This document shows, in pieces, positions 41,893-50,694 of a stretch of 64,000 bases of DNA; within the stretch, counting starts at the first letter, position 1; every line of letters begins with the position of its first letter. The stretch is from NCBI GenBank assembly GCA_017533785.1, contig JAFWII010000002.1, positions 1 through 64,000 on the forward strand. Reading direction: 5' to 3'. The position numbers were made by a program, and so were the translations under genes. The notes under the pieces are model-generated. The model had not been told where the DNA came from. It did not search any database and saw only the letters and a program-made list of their open reading frames with translations. Source of the DNA: Erysipelotrichaceae bacterium. Lineage in GTDB: Bacteria; Bacillota_I; Bacilli_A; Erysipelotrichales; Erysipelotrichaceae.

Positions 41893-41945
41893 ACTTTTAT
41901 CAATACGCACCGGCCTTCTGCTGCTCAGAAAAACAGGATTTAGAG

Positions 41946-41960
41946 TATAATAGCGGTATG
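41946..41960 (+). promoter_or_regulatory. -10 box six bases before the ispG ATG, possible leaderless start
   Basis: Consensus TATAAT (41946-41951), agcggt, then ATG (41958). No Shine-Dalgarno can fit. The predicted transcript start is the A of ATG. Confidence 0.6.
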
Positions 41961-42995
41961 AATAAAAGAGAAGAAACCAGAGCCGTCCGGGTCGGAAACG
42001 TTGCCCTCGGCGGCCAGAACCGGGTCATCATCCAATCGATGACCAATACAAAGACTCACGACATCGAAGCGACCGTCGCCCAGATAGAACGTCTGGAAAA
42101 AGCCGGCTGCGAGATCGTCCGGGTCGCTGTCCTGCAGAAGGAGGATGCCTGCGCGATCGCCGATATCCGCAAGCGGATCCATATCCCGATCGTCGCCGAC
42201 ATCCACTTCAATCCGGATTTCGCCATCCTCGCCATCGATAACGGTGTCGATAAGATCCGCCTGAATCCGGGAAACATCGAGGATGAATCTAAGATCCGCA
42301 CCATCGTCGAGCTTGCCAAAAACCGCGGCGTGCCGATCCGCATCGGCATCAATGCCGGTTCCCTCAACAAGAAGTATGAGCATTCGACCGACGCGATGAT
42401 CGCCTCAGCCTATGACCATCTGCGCATCCTGGATGCTCTTGACTTCCATGATGTCGTTCTTTCCTTCAAATCCTCCGACGCCCTGGAGACGATCGAAGTC
42501 TACCGCAAGGCGGCTGCGACCTTCCCCTACCCGCTGCATCTCGGCGTGACCGAAGCCGGACCGCTGGTCGATTCCTCGATCAAATCCGCCTTCGCGCTGG
42601 GTACGCTGCTGAACGAAGGGATCGGCGACACGATCCGGATCTCGATCTCGGACGATCCGGTCAAGGAGATCGCTGTTGCCAAGAAGCTGCTGAAGACCGT
42701 CGGTCTGCGTAAAGATGTCCCGACCCTGATCTCCTGTCCGACCTGCGGACGCATCCAGTACGATATGCTGCCGATCGTCGCAGAGATCGAAGAATATCTC
42801 AGTACTGTAAATAAGGATATCAAGGTCGCGATCATGGGCTGCGCGGTCAACGGTCCCGGCGAAGCAAGCGCTGCCGATATCGGTGTAGCCGGAGGAAAAG
42901 ATTCCGCCGTGCTGTTTAAAAAGGGACAGGTCGTATCCCGTTTCGATCAGAGCGAGATCGTGCGTGTCCTTAAGGAAGAGATCGATAAATTCTAA
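41958..42995 (+). CDS. ispG: 4-hydroxy-3-methylbut-2-enyl diphosphate synthase IspG
   Basis: 345 residues. Substrate-binding start VRVGNVALGGQNRVIIQSMTNT near 10-31; the three 4Fe-4S Cys lie in SCPTCGR (two) and MGCAVNGPGEA (one). It acts in the non-mevalonate isoprenoid pathway, making HMBPP. Length is normal for the short bacterial form. I start at 41958 from homology to IspG N-termini; the frame is open further upstream across the promoter. The start has no Shine-Dalgarno. Confidence 0.95.
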   Translation: MNKREETRAVRVGNVALGGQNRVIIQSMTNTKTHDIEATVAQIERLEKAGCEIVRVAVLQKEDACAIADIRKRIHIPIVADIHFNPDFAILAIDNGVDKIRLNPGNIEDESKIRTIVELAKNRGVPIRIGINAGSLNKKYEHSTDAMIASAYDHLRILDALDFHDVVLSFKSSDALETIEVYRKAAATFPYPLHLGVTEAGPLVDSSIKSAFALGTLLNEGIGDTIRISISDDPVKEIAVAKKLLKTVGLRKDVPTLISCPTCGRIQYDMLPIVAEIEEYLSTVNKDIKVAIMGCAVNGPGEASAADIGVAGGKDSAVLFKKGQVVSRFDQSEIVRVLKEEIDKF

Positions 42996-43012
42996 CCGAA
43001 TGTCCAAAGTAT

Positions 43013-43043
43013 AAAAAGACTCGCTGATCAGCGAGTCTTTTTT
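43013..43043. terminator. Bidirectional terminator between ispG and the TPM gene
   Basis: A near-perfect palindrome AAAAAGACTCGCTGA/TCAGCGAGTCTTTTT ends both convergent transcripts. Confidence 0.9.
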
Positions 43044-43047
43044 GATC

Positions 43048-44061
43048 TTAGAAATGGCCTCCGCCGCCGCCATGGGTATGGCCGGAGGAAGAAATGTGGA
43101 CGTGGCTTCCGCCGCCGCCTCCGCCGCTGCTGTGTCCGCCGGAGCTTGAGGAGCTCGTCTGGATACGGGTGCGGGAAACGTTGCGGTACAGGAAGATATC
43201 CCGGGAGCTCCGGATGTCCATACTGCCTTTACGGTAGTATTCCGAAGCCTGGTATTTCTTGTTGACGGATCTCAGTTTGCTCCGTTCTCTCGCTACATAG
43301 AAAGCAGATGCAAGCAGACCGGTAGCGCCGGAACCGAGACCGACTTCCAGATACGGAGGTTCGCGCGGAGGTTCCGGTATTTCGGGACGGACTTCATACA
43401 TTTCACCGTTTTCGATCATGAAGTAGGTAAAAGAGAGATCCAGTTCCTCGAGCGAGGAGGCTTCCACGATCTTGCCCCGGTCGGTGATCGCGTACATCAC
43501 GTTTTCTTCGAGTGAAGCGATATTCGTTTCGGTGATGATGTTTCCGTCATCATCGAAGGTCACGAGGTCGCCGTTGTCGTACAGCATATAATCCCCGATC
43601 TGATCCCGGAAATACCCTTCCGCCAGATCGGCGAACTCATTGAAAGCGCCGTAATAGTCACCATCACGCAGGTACGGCATCATATCGTCGCCGGTCACTT
43701 CGATCCGGTAATCGGTGAAGGCGCGGATGCCGGAACCGCTGGTCGAGATGTACCAGGTCCGCGTATCCATCGCCAGCATGAGCAGAACACCGTCATAGTG
43801 TTTGCCCTGACCGTAGCCGTTGTAGTCAAAGAAGTCGTCTGCGTAAGCCACGACATCCTGACCGTTCAGATCGCTCTCCGTCAGTACGACGACGTCGGCT
43901 TTGACTTCAGCGGAGATGCGCTCAAGTTTATCCTCGAGGTCAGACCGTTCCTGCTCGCTGAGCAGACCGGCATTATCGATCACGTAGACCTTATCCGCAC
44001 GGACAGTGAAAGGAACGATGAGGAACAGCAGAAATACTGCTAATGCAATCAGTTTCTTCAT
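43048..44061 (-). CDS. TPM-domain membrane protein (YdjH-like)
   Basis: 337 residues. Signal peptide (MKKLIALAVFLLFLIVPFTVRA), an extracytoplasmic TPM domain (VYVIDNAGLLSEQERSDLEDKL near 25-46, GVLLMLAMDTRTWYISTSG near 91-109), a membrane span near 243-258 (GSGATGLLASAFYVA), and a cytoplasmic tail that ends in a Ser/Gly/His-rich stretch (SSGGHSS...HTHGGGGGHF). The His-rich end could bind metal. The three genes 46248-43048 match the make-up of B. subtilis ydjI, ydjG and ydjH, which act together at the membrane under envelope stress. Confidence 0.85.
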   Translation of the reverse strand: MKKLIALAVFLLFLIVPFTVRADKVYVIDNAGLLSEQERSDLEDKLERISAEVKADVVVLTESDLNGQDVVAYADDFFDYNGYGQGKHYDGVLLMLAMDTRTWYISTSGSGIRAFTDYRIEVTGDDMMPYLRDGDYYGAFNEFADLAEGYFRDQIGDYMLYDNGDLVTFDDDGNIITETNIASLEENVMYAITDRGKIVEASSLEELDLSFTYFMIENGEMYEVRPEIPEPPREPPYLEVGLGSGATGLLASAFYVARERSKLRSVNKKYQASEYYRKGSMDIRSSRDIFLYRNVSRTRIQTSSSSSGGHSSGGGGGGSHVHISSSGHTHGGGGGHF

Positions 44062-44065
44062 GTCA

Positions 44066-45145
44066 TCACCTCGTCACCATCAGGATCACAAACATCACGA
44101 CCACCAGGATCAGCGTTATGATCACTGCAGTCCGGATAAACAGCCAGAGAGTCAGCGCCTTGTCTTCCGGCAGGTCGCCGACGAATTTTCCTGTCTGTCC
44201 GTTCATCGCGAACTGATAGGTCTTCCCTCTCCAGATCGTCGAAAGGAGCCAGACCGGCAGCAGCGCATAGCGCGCTTTGCCGTCTGTATTGGTCAGATGC
44301 GAGGAGACAGTCGTGACTGCTCCGTACCCGGCTGTCGTGCCGAGGAAAGCGGATTCCGTGGAATTCTTGATACGTTCGTTGGCACGTTTGATGCTTTCCT
44401 CTTTTCCGATATCGTAGCGGTTGGCCAGATAACCGGAGAGATAAGCGGTCTCGAAATCAACGCCTTCGCTGACATTGAACGGCTCGATCGATTCCATCAT
44501 CTCCGCCGAGACCTTGGTAGAACCCTCGACCGGGACATCATCGAACGCGATACTGCCGCGGCGTTTGAGCAGAAAGTGGTCAGTCTCGACATAGCGGTAT
44601 TTGCCGTCGCTGTAGCTGTGCGTCCGCTGCGCGCGGTAACTGACATCCGCGTCGACATCGGAAGAGAACAGCCAGAACGGCACATAGACACCCTTGATCT
44701 CATCGATATGATCCCGGTTCTTGAAGATCGCCGGAACGAGTTTCTGCGCCTGAACATGTTTGCGGTAAGCGTTTTTCGCGTCTTCCTTGGTCACTTTAAA
44801 AGGGATCACCAGGTCCGGTCTCAATTCCCCGCTGACCTCAGAAGTCACGATGATCGCATTGCCGCAGAACGGGCAGGAGGAAGCCGCCGTCGTTTTATCC
44901 TGAACGACTTCCCCGCCGCAGGACTGGCAGATATAGACTGCCAGATTCTGATCTTTGTACGTATTGTCGCTTTCGTAAAGCCAGGACAGATCATCCTGGT
45001 TTACGGCTTCGGCATTGTTGTATTCTTCTGCTGCCTCTACGTCAAATGTCGTTCCGCAGGAGAGGCATTTCAGCTTTTGACTCGGAGCGTCAAAATGCAG
45101 AACCCCTCCGCAATTCGGACACTTGTATTCCAAAAGCTCAGACAT
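44066..45145 (-). CDS. Zinc-ribbon membrane protein (YdjG-like)
   Basis: 359 residues. Two zinc ribbons at the N-terminus: YKCPNCGG near 8-15 with KCLSCGTTFD near 27-36, and YICQSCGGEVV with SSCPFCGNAI near 72-97. A middle domain has RPDLVIPFKVTKEDAKNAYRKHV and GVYVPFWLFSSDVDADVSY. One C-terminal membrane span (about 333-355) anchors it. It resembles B. subtilis YdjG. Its start is eight bases after the SPFH gene and its stop four bases before the TPM gene. Confidence 0.82.
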   Translation of the reverse strand: MSELLEYKCPNCGGVLHFDAPSQKLKCLSCGTTFDVEAAEEYNNAEAVNQDDLSWLYESDNTYKDQNLAVYICQSCGGEVVQDKTTAASSCPFCGNAIIVTSEVSGELRPDLVIPFKVTKEDAKNAYRKHVQAQKLVPAIFKNRDHIDEIKGVYVPFWLFSSDVDADVSYRAQRTHSYSDGKYRYVETDHFLLKRRGSIAFDDVPVEGSTKVSAEMMESIEPFNVSEGVDFETAYLSGYLANRYDIGKEESIKRANERIKNSTESAFLGTTAGYGAVTTVSSHLTNTDGKARYALLPVWLLSTIWRGKTYQFAMNGQTGKFVGDLPEDKALTLWLFIRTAVIITLILVVVMFVILMVTR

Positions 45146-45153
45146 TGCGCACC

Positions 45154-46248
45154 TTAGAGTTGTTTACCGCAGTACGGGCAGAAGTTGGCTCCTGCCGGGA
45201 TCTCTTTTCCGCAGCTCGGGCAGTATGCTGCCGGAGCGTTATTATTGTTGCCGAAAAGCTGATTGACGTTCACGCCTGCTGCGTTGTTGGCAAGACCGAC
45301 ACCGACGAAACCGTTGACCGCGCCGGATTCGTTCTTGGCAGCGTCACGGATCGCGTCAGCGTAAGCATCGGTGATATGGCCGGCTGCGACTTTCTGGTCG
45401 GAGTACAGCAGAGCTGCCTGGTAATCCTGGATACGCTTCTGGTCTTCCGGATTGAGGGTGATGCTGTTGAAGGCGACGGAAACGACTTCCAGACCACGGG
45501 CTTTTGCCCATTTTTCGGAAAGAGTGTCGTCAAGGACCTTGGCGATCTCTTCGGTATGAGCCGGAAGATCGCTCGGCATAACGCCTGTCGCGCCGACAGC
45601 TGTCAGGACCGGCTGCAGAGCGGAAACGAATTCGGAACGGAGCTGACCGTCAAGCTGGTCTTTTGCATAAACAGCGCTGACATTGCCGGCAACGCTCTCA
45701 TAGAAAGCGATCGGGTTGATGATGCGGTAGGAATAGACGCCGTTGCAGCGCAGACCGACTTCCAGCTTTAACGGGGAATCCTTATCCGTGATCTTGAACG
45801 GGATCGGATTCGGGGAACCGAATGTGTTGTTCGGAATCTCTTTGGTGTTTACATAGTAAACTCTCTGATCCTGAGGAACTTCGCCGCCGTATGTGAAACG
45901 TTTCTTGATGACTTCGATCACATTCTTGACGCCTTCAGTCAGATTGCCTACGAAGAAGCTCGGCTCGCTGGATGCGTCGTATGTGTAGACGCCCGGCTCG
46001 GAGCAGACTTCGGTAACTTTGCCCTGGTCAACGAGGATCAGGCACTGGCCGTCCGCGACGACAAGGCCGGAACCGTTGGTGATGACATTTTCATTGCCGT
46101 GGTTGCCGCCGAAGAGATTTTTGCTTCCCTTATGTTCACCTTTTACTACAAGGTAGTCCGCGGGAATAGATTCACAGACAAAGTATTCTTTCCACTGATC
46201 GGCAAGAGTGCCTGTGACAGATGTGATAGCAGAACGGATTAATCCCAT
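45154..46248 (-). CDS. SPFH/Band 7-domain protein with C-terminal zinc ribbon (YdjI-like)
   Basis: 364 residues. SPFH domain about 40-230 (for example GLVVADGQCLILVDQGKVTEVCSEPG in part, YYVNTKEIPNNTFGSPNPIPF), a helical region with EVVSVAFNSITLNPEDQKRIQDYQAAL, and a C-terminal CPSCGKEIPAGANFCPYCG zinc ribbon. It matches the B. subtilis YdjI type (virion-core-like SPFH). First gene of the ydjI-ydjG-ydjH-like operon. The PspA homologue (YdjF) that heads the Bacillus operon is not here. GAGAGGT before ATG. Confidence 0.87.
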   Translation of the reverse strand: MGLIRSAITSVTGTLADQWKEYFVCESIPADYLVVKGEHKGSKNLFGGNHGNENVITNGSGLVVADGQCLILVDQGKVTEVCSEPGVYTYDASSEPSFFVGNLTEGVKNVIEVIKKRFTYGGEVPQDQRVYYVNTKEIPNNTFGSPNPIPFKITDKDSPLKLEVGLRCNGVYSYRIINPIAFYESVAGNVSAVYAKDQLDGQLRSEFVSALQPVLTAVGATGVMPSDLPAHTEEIAKVLDDTLSEKWAKARGLEVVSVAFNSITLNPEDQKRIQDYQAALLYSDQKVAAGHITDAYADAIRDAAKNESGAVNGFVGVGLANNAAGVNVNQLFGNNNNAPAAYCPSCGKEIPAGANFCPYCGKQL

Positions 46249-46350
46249 ATTGAATTACCTCTCTTTCTCTAACAATAGAATACCATTTTTGAAAGCGCAA
46301 AATGATTATTTCTATGTTTCCGCCTTTACAAAACCGGGGATTCTGCACCG

Positions 46351-46385
46351 AAAAAGAAAAACCTCCGTCCCTTTGGAACAGAGGT
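46351..46385 (-). terminator. Terminator of the small membrane protein gene
   Basis: On the minus strand ACCTCTGTTCC-aaa-GGGACGGAGGT (two T-G pairs) followed by TTTTCTTTTT. It lies 50 bases past the stop at 46436 and upstream of the SPFH promoter region. Confidence 0.75.
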
Positions 46386-46435
46386 CAGCAGTTCCGGCGC
46401 GCCTGCGTTCCCTGCCGGCGCCGTTGCGGCAGAGC

Positions 46436-46945
46436 TCAGTACTGCTTGCGGAAATCCTCCTTGCGTTCACTGCGTAGTTCGCAGAGATAAGCGCGGAAGA
46501 CATAATAGAAGGCAAGCGGAAGAAAGATCACAGTGATCAGGGCGAAACAGCGGACGCGCAGTTCCTCGAGCAGCATGGTATCCGGGAAAAACAGGGCAGC
46601 GAAATAGAACACGAAAGTGAGGATCAGCCAGACGACGCTGTCGCGCCGCTCGACCCGGCGGTCATGTTCCTGGAGGTACTCATTCAGCATGGCCAGATCG
46701 AGACAGAGCAGCAGAATATACGGCAGAGCCAGGCGTACGCCGGTATAGAAGTAAAGAAAGAGATATGCCGCGGTAAAGAGCGAAGCAGCAGCGAGGAAAC
46801 GTTTCCAGCGGAAGCGGCGGATCTCCGGCAGCATCAGCAGGATGAGCAGGATGACTGTGATCTCAGCGATCAGATCGTTATGATCGAGGGCAAAGCACCA
46901 TGAGAACAGGATGCCCCAGTTGTTTCTTTCTACATCTCGGAACAT
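46436..46945 (-). CDS. Unknown integral membrane protein
   Basis: 169 residues with about five hydrophobic spans: around 25-42 (LIAEITVILLILLMLPE), 50-67, 72-87, 104-122 and 133-152. The N- and C-termini are charged and probably cytoplasmic. I recognise no family or motif. AAGGAGG lies before the ATG and a terminator follows, so it is a credible monocistronic gene. Confidence 0.65.
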   Translation of the reverse strand: MFRDVERNNWGILFSWCFALDHNDLIAEITVILLILLMLPEIRRFRWKRFLAAASLFTAAYLFLYFYTGVRLALPYILLLCLDLAMLNEYLQEHDRRVERRDSVVWLILTFVFYFAALFFPDTMLLEELRVRCFALITVIFLPLAFYYVFRAYLCELRSERKEDFRKQY

Positions 46946-47023
46946 ATTCTTTTCCTCCTTCAGACAAGCCGATTATAGAATGAGTTTAAGAATATTCAGG
47001 TGCATTTTTTAGCCTCAATATAG

Positions 47024-47038
47024 TAAAATAGAAACATG
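47024..47038 (+). promoter_or_regulatory. -10 box six bases before ATG, possible leaderless start
   Basis: TAAAAT (47024-47029), agaaac, then ATG (47036). An overlapping TATAGT five bases upstream is an alternative that would give a five-base leader. No Shine-Dalgarno either way. Confidence 0.5.
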
Positions 47039-47965
47039 AACAACCGGACCCGCATTCTTTCCCTGCTGCAGCTTCTGCGCAGCCGCAGCGACGAGGAACA
47101 TCCCCTTTCGACCGAAGCGATCACCGAACTGCTCGAAAACGAGTACGGACTGGAGGATGTTTACCGCAAAACGATCAACCAGGACCTCAGGGAACTGTCT
47201 GAGATCTTTCCGGACTACCAGTTCACTTACCGCCATAAAGCCGGTTACAGCCTGAGCGAAGCGCCCTTCTCCCTGACCGAGATCAAGATCCTGCTCGATT
47301 CGCTGGATTCCCTGCAGACACTGGATGAGCGTTTTCTTAAGAAGCTTGCAGCCAAGCTCTATTCCTTTCTTTCGGTCTATGAAGCGGACACGCTGGAGGG
47401 ACTGCGCAGCGCCGGCGAACACGGCGCTTCCCATTTCATCTATCATTTCGAGACTCTGCTCAACGCGTATAAGCATTCCCACAGCGTGATCCTGAAACGC
47501 AGGGGAAAAGACGGCGAAGAAGAGATCCTGCCGATCTATTTCGACCGGGTTCGTAACCAGTATTATCTGCTCTACCGCTATCCGCAGAAAAAGAAGATCT
47601 ACCGTCTCCGTTTCGACAACATAGAGTCACTGTCTGAAACAGAGAACGAAGCCGATCTCACAGTCTCCGCAAAAGAGGTCCGCCGCTATATCGAGGAAGC
47701 TTCCGACGCCTACCACGGCGATCAGACGATGACTCTCACCCTGCAGCTGGTTTCCGGCAAGCCGAAACTGAAGCGCTGGCTGAAGGAAGATTTCCCGCAG
47801 ATCCGTTTCTATGACGATATCGCTGTGCTTTCCGCCGGCATCTCCAATCGCCTTTTTGCCCGTCTGCTGGCTTACGGCAGCGATATCAGAATAAAAGAGC
47901 CGCAGGAAGCGGCAGACGCGTTTCTCGGCTATCTGAAAGAGACGATCCGCAGCTACGAAGAATAA
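47036..47965 (+). CDS. WYL-type transcriptional regulator
   Basis: 309 residues. N-terminal winged helix (TRILSLLQLLRSRSDEEHPLSTEAITELL...RKTINQDLRELSE near 4-55) and a middle-to-C-terminal WYL-like domain (PIYFDRVRNQYYLLYRYPQKKKIYRLRFDNIESL near 165-200, where WYL appears as YYLLYRY with RxRFD as ligand-binding arginines). WYL regulators sense nucleotides or nucleic-acid products. The target is unknown. The start has no Shine-Dalgarno and sits six bases after a -10 box. It is monocistronic. Confidence 0.85.
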   Translation: MNNRTRILSLLQLLRSRSDEEHPLSTEAITELLENEYGLEDVYRKTINQDLRELSEIFPDYQFTYRHKAGYSLSEAPFSLTEIKILLDSLDSLQTLDERFLKKLAAKLYSFLSVYEADTLEGLRSAGEHGASHFIYHFETLLNAYKHSHSVILKRRGKDGEEEILPIYFDRVRNQYYLLYRYPQKKKIYRLRFDNIESLSETENEADLTVSAKEVRRYIEEASDAYHGDQTMTLTLQLVSGKPKLKRWLKEDFPQIRFYDDIAVLSAGISNRLFARLLAYGSDIRIKEPQEAADAFLGYLKETIRSYEE

Positions 47966-47988
47966 ACTCTGACTTATATCGTCAAAAC

Positions 47989-48014
47989 AAAAAACTCTGC
48001 GATCACAGAGTTTT
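47989..48014. terminator. Bidirectional terminator between the WYL and deacetylase genes
   Basis: AAAACTCTG-cgatca-CAGAGTTTT, A-rich on one side and T-rich on the other, between convergent genes. Confidence 0.8.
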
Positions 48015-48020
48015 CATATT

Positions 48021-49223
48021 CTAATTGATGCCGTCGGCTTCCGATACGGTGATCAGCTGATAGCCCTGCTCAATGAAGTACGGGATCAGCTCTTTCATGG
48101 AATCGACCGTTTCCTGATAGATCTCATGGAAGAGAACGATCGTGTTGTCCTCATATTCCGCTTTGACTTTCTGGATGATCTCCGAGGAATTGCGGATCGC
48201 CCAGTCACGGGAGTCAATGTCCCAAAGGACCGGTTTCAGATTCACCGCATCATCCAGCGAATGGTTATAGGCGCCGTACGGCGGACGGTAGGTCTTCATC
48301 TCGTAGCCGAAGCCGTTCTTCAGGTCGTTGTACGGGATCATGATCTCTTCCCTGGCTTCCGCCGTGGAAAGCTTGGTCAGGTCCGCATGCGACTGGGTAT
48401 GGGAGCCGAATTCATTGCCGTAGCTGACCGACTCCTTTATCTGCTCGATATCCGGTTCATACAGACGGCTGCCGACGATATAGAAGGTCGCCCGCGCGTC
48501 GTAATGATTCAGCAGTTCCATCAGTTCGCGGGAGGTCTGCCGGCTCGGTCCGTCATCAAAGGTCAGGCACAGGTACTTCTGGTTCGGATCGAAGAACATC
48601 GGTTTCCGGTAAGCCGCTGCGGCGGTGCCGAAATCCTTGCCCAGCGAACTGGCGAGGAAAGCCAGCGGGATCTGCGCGTCCACGTCGAATTCCGGGAAGT
48701 AAACATCCAGGTCCGAACCGCGGATCTCACGGATCTCATATTCGAAATCGCTGCGGTCATAGAAGTGACGGTCGCGGACGACTTCGCTGCCGTTTTTCTT
48801 CAGCGTATAGATCAGATAGTCGCGGAGGACGGTCTTTCCGTTCTCATCCAGACTTTCCGGCAGGGTCAGATCGGTCTGATCGCCGTTGACGATATAGGAA
48901 GCGCCGGGATACTCGACCTGGTAGCATTCCCCGTAAGGGACCAGTGTATAGTCGAACACCGTCTTCTCTTCAACGCCTTCGCAGAGTTTCTTCGCCTGCT
49001 CCTTGCCCTTCTTGGAATTCTCCGGATAGAAGACCAGACACTTTCCGTACTGCGCTTTCGCCGCGCCCTCATTGGCGCTCTTGACGCCGATGAAACTCAG
49101 ACGATGTGTAAGCAACATAAACATAAACCAGATCACTCCAACAAAAAAGATCACGTACAGCGCATAGCGGATGCTCTTACGTAATCTTCTCTTTGGTTTT
49201 CTTCTTCTTTGTACTGTGCTCAT
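48021..49223 (-). CDS. Membrane-anchored polysaccharide deacetylase
   Basis: 400 residues. Basic N-terminus and one span (about 18-40) anchor it outside the cell. A middle domain of about 150 residues resembles the PgdA-type N-terminal region. The NodB deacetylase domain (about 205-395) keeps the catalytic Asp-Asp in TFDDGPS, metal ligands His/His in GSHTQSHADL, RPPYGAYN, and the final LFHE. It probably deacetylates peptidoglycan or a surface glycan. Start without Shine-Dalgarno; TAAAAT is exactly six bases upstream. Confidence 0.88.
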   Translation of the reverse strand: MSTVQRRRKPKRRLRKSIRYALYVIFFVGVIWFMFMLLTHRLSFIGVKSANEGAAKAQYGKCLVFYPENSKKGKEQAKKLCEGVEEKTVFDYTLVPYGECYQVEYPGASYIVNGDQTDLTLPESLDENGKTVLRDYLIYTLKKNGSEVVRDRHFYDRSDFEYEIREIRGSDLDVYFPEFDVDAQIPLAFLASSLGKDFGTAAAAYRKPMFFDPNQKYLCLTFDDGPSRQTSRELMELLNHYDARATFYIVGSRLYEPDIEQIKESVSYGNEFGSHTQSHADLTKLSTAEAREEIMIPYNDLKNGFGYEMKTYRPPYGAYNHSLDDAVNLKPVLWDIDSRDWAIRNSSEIIQKVKAEYEDNTIVLFHEIYQETVDSMKELIPYFIEQGYQLITVSEADGIN

Positions 49224-49235
49224 ATATCTATTTTA
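49221..49235 (-). promoter_or_regulatory. -10 box six bases before ATG, possible leaderless start
   Basis: On the minus strand TGCTAAAAT (extended -10, hexamer at 49230-49235), agatat, then ATG. No Shine-Dalgarno. Confidence 0.55.
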
Positions 49236-49249
49236 GCACAGCCTACTCA

Positions 49250-50617
49250 TCACTGCGCGTTTCGGGACGCGAATTTCTTCTTAAGATGCCGGTAAACGAA
49301 GATCCAGAGAACTGCCTGGATCACGCTGGTCACGATCCAGGAGATCGGATAGCACATATAGATCGTTTCCAGGGTGCGGTTCAGCGGGAAAACGGTCGCC
49401 ATCCAGAACAGACGGACTCCGCAGATCCCGGCGATCATGAAGATCGTCGGCAACGTGGAGATGCCCATGCCGCGCATCGAGTTGACAAAGACATCCAGGA
49501 TGCCATTCAGATACAGCGGTTTGCAGACCCATTCAAGACGGAACAGACCGACCTGCTTGACAGCTTCGGCATCCGTATACAGACCCAGCAGCGTATGGCC
49601 GAAATACCAGGCGCCGTAGCCGATCGCAAACGCGGAGACGGTGACCAGCACCAGGCTCTCCAGCATGATCCGGCTGGCTGCCTTATGCTTGCCGGCACCG
49701 ATGTTCTGGCTGGTAAAGGTGATCTCCGCCTGAGTAAAGGCGCCGGTGCCGATATAAACGAAACTCTCGAGGTTCGCCGCCGCCGAGTTGCCGGCGACGA
49801 TCGAGGAGGAATCAAAGGAATTGATACCCGACTGGATGACGACATTGCTGAGTGCGAAAACGATGCCCTGGATGCCGGCCGGGATGCCGATCGCGATGAT
49901 CCGGCGGGTGGATGGCCAGTCGAAGCGGATCGCCTTCGGATCGAGCCGGGCGGCATCGGTCTCCTTCAGCAGGGCTCCGATTACGAGCACAGCCGAGACA
50001 GTCTCCGAGATCACGGTCGCGACCGCTACGCCGGCGACGTCCCATTTGAAGGCGATGACGAACAGCAGATTCAGAAGAACATTCAGGATGCCGCTGATCA
50101 TCATGAAATACAAAGGCCGCCGGGTATCCCCTTTGGAACGCAGGACGGCTGAGCCGAAGTTGTAGATCAGAAGCGCGACGACCCCGGCGAAGTAGATGCG
50201 CATATACAGCGTGCTTCCGCCGATGATGTTTTCCGGAGTCGACATCAGCTGCAGCATCGGCCGGGAAAGAAAGAAGCCTGTCGCCATCAGGAAAAGCCCG
50301 CAGAAGATGCCGAGCCAGATCGAAGTATGGACAGCGCGGCGGATCTGATCGTCATCCCTGGCGCCGTAGGCATTGGCGATGACGACGTTGGAGCCGACGC
50401 TCAGACCGCTGAAAAGCGAAGTCAGCAGAAAACACAGGGAGCCGGTCGCGCCGACGGCAGCGAGCGCATTCTCCCCGGCGAATTTGCCGACGATGATGGT
50501 ATCCGCGGCGTTGAAAAGCAGCTGCAGAAAGTTCGACAGCATCAGCGGGATCGAAAACAAAATGATGTTTTTCAATAAGGGTCCGTTGACCATATCCATC
50601 TGCCGATCCTGCCGCAT
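49250..50617 (-). CDS. MATE-family multidrug/cation antiporter
   Basis: 455 residues, twelve spans in two pseudo-repeats. Family features: LFSIPLMLSNFLQLLFNAADTIIVGKFAGENALAAVGA near 20-57, and the second half GTGAFTQAEITFTSQNIGAGKHKAASR. It would export organic cations or drugs by Na+ or H+ exchange; substrate unknown. The start at 50617 has GGGGGAAG six bases upstream; an ATG six codons later is a possible alternative. No terminator is visible between its stop and the deacetylase start. Confidence 0.9.
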   Translation of the reverse strand: MRQDRQMDMVNGPLLKNIILFSIPLMLSNFLQLLFNAADTIIVGKFAGENALAAVGATGSLCFLLTSLFSGLSVGSNVVIANAYGARDDDQIRRAVHTSIWLGIFCGLFLMATGFFLSRPMLQLMSTPENIIGGSTLYMRIYFAGVVALLIYNFGSAVLRSKGDTRRPLYFMMISGILNVLLNLLFVIAFKWDVAGVAVATVISETVSAVLVIGALLKETDAARLDPKAIRFDWPSTRRIIAIGIPAGIQGIVFALSNVVIQSGINSFDSSSIVAGNSAAANLESFVYIGTGAFTQAEITFTSQNIGAGKHKAASRIMLESLVLVTVSAFAIGYGAWYFGHTLLGLYTDAEAVKQVGLFRLEWVCKPLYLNGILDVFVNSMRGMGISTLPTIFMIAGICGVRLFWMATVFPLNRTLETIYMCYPISWIVTSVIQAVLWIFVYRHLKKKFASRNAQ

Positions 50618-50694
50618 AACTCTTCCCCCGTAAAAAATGTACGTGATTAATTATATCTCTTTGTTTTGCGTCTGCAAGTGTTTCGCCTGCGATA

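Noticed and set aside
46250-46435. Small frames between the SPFH gene and the membrane protein gene
   Set aside because: They cover a promoter region and a terminator hairpin; no ribosome site.
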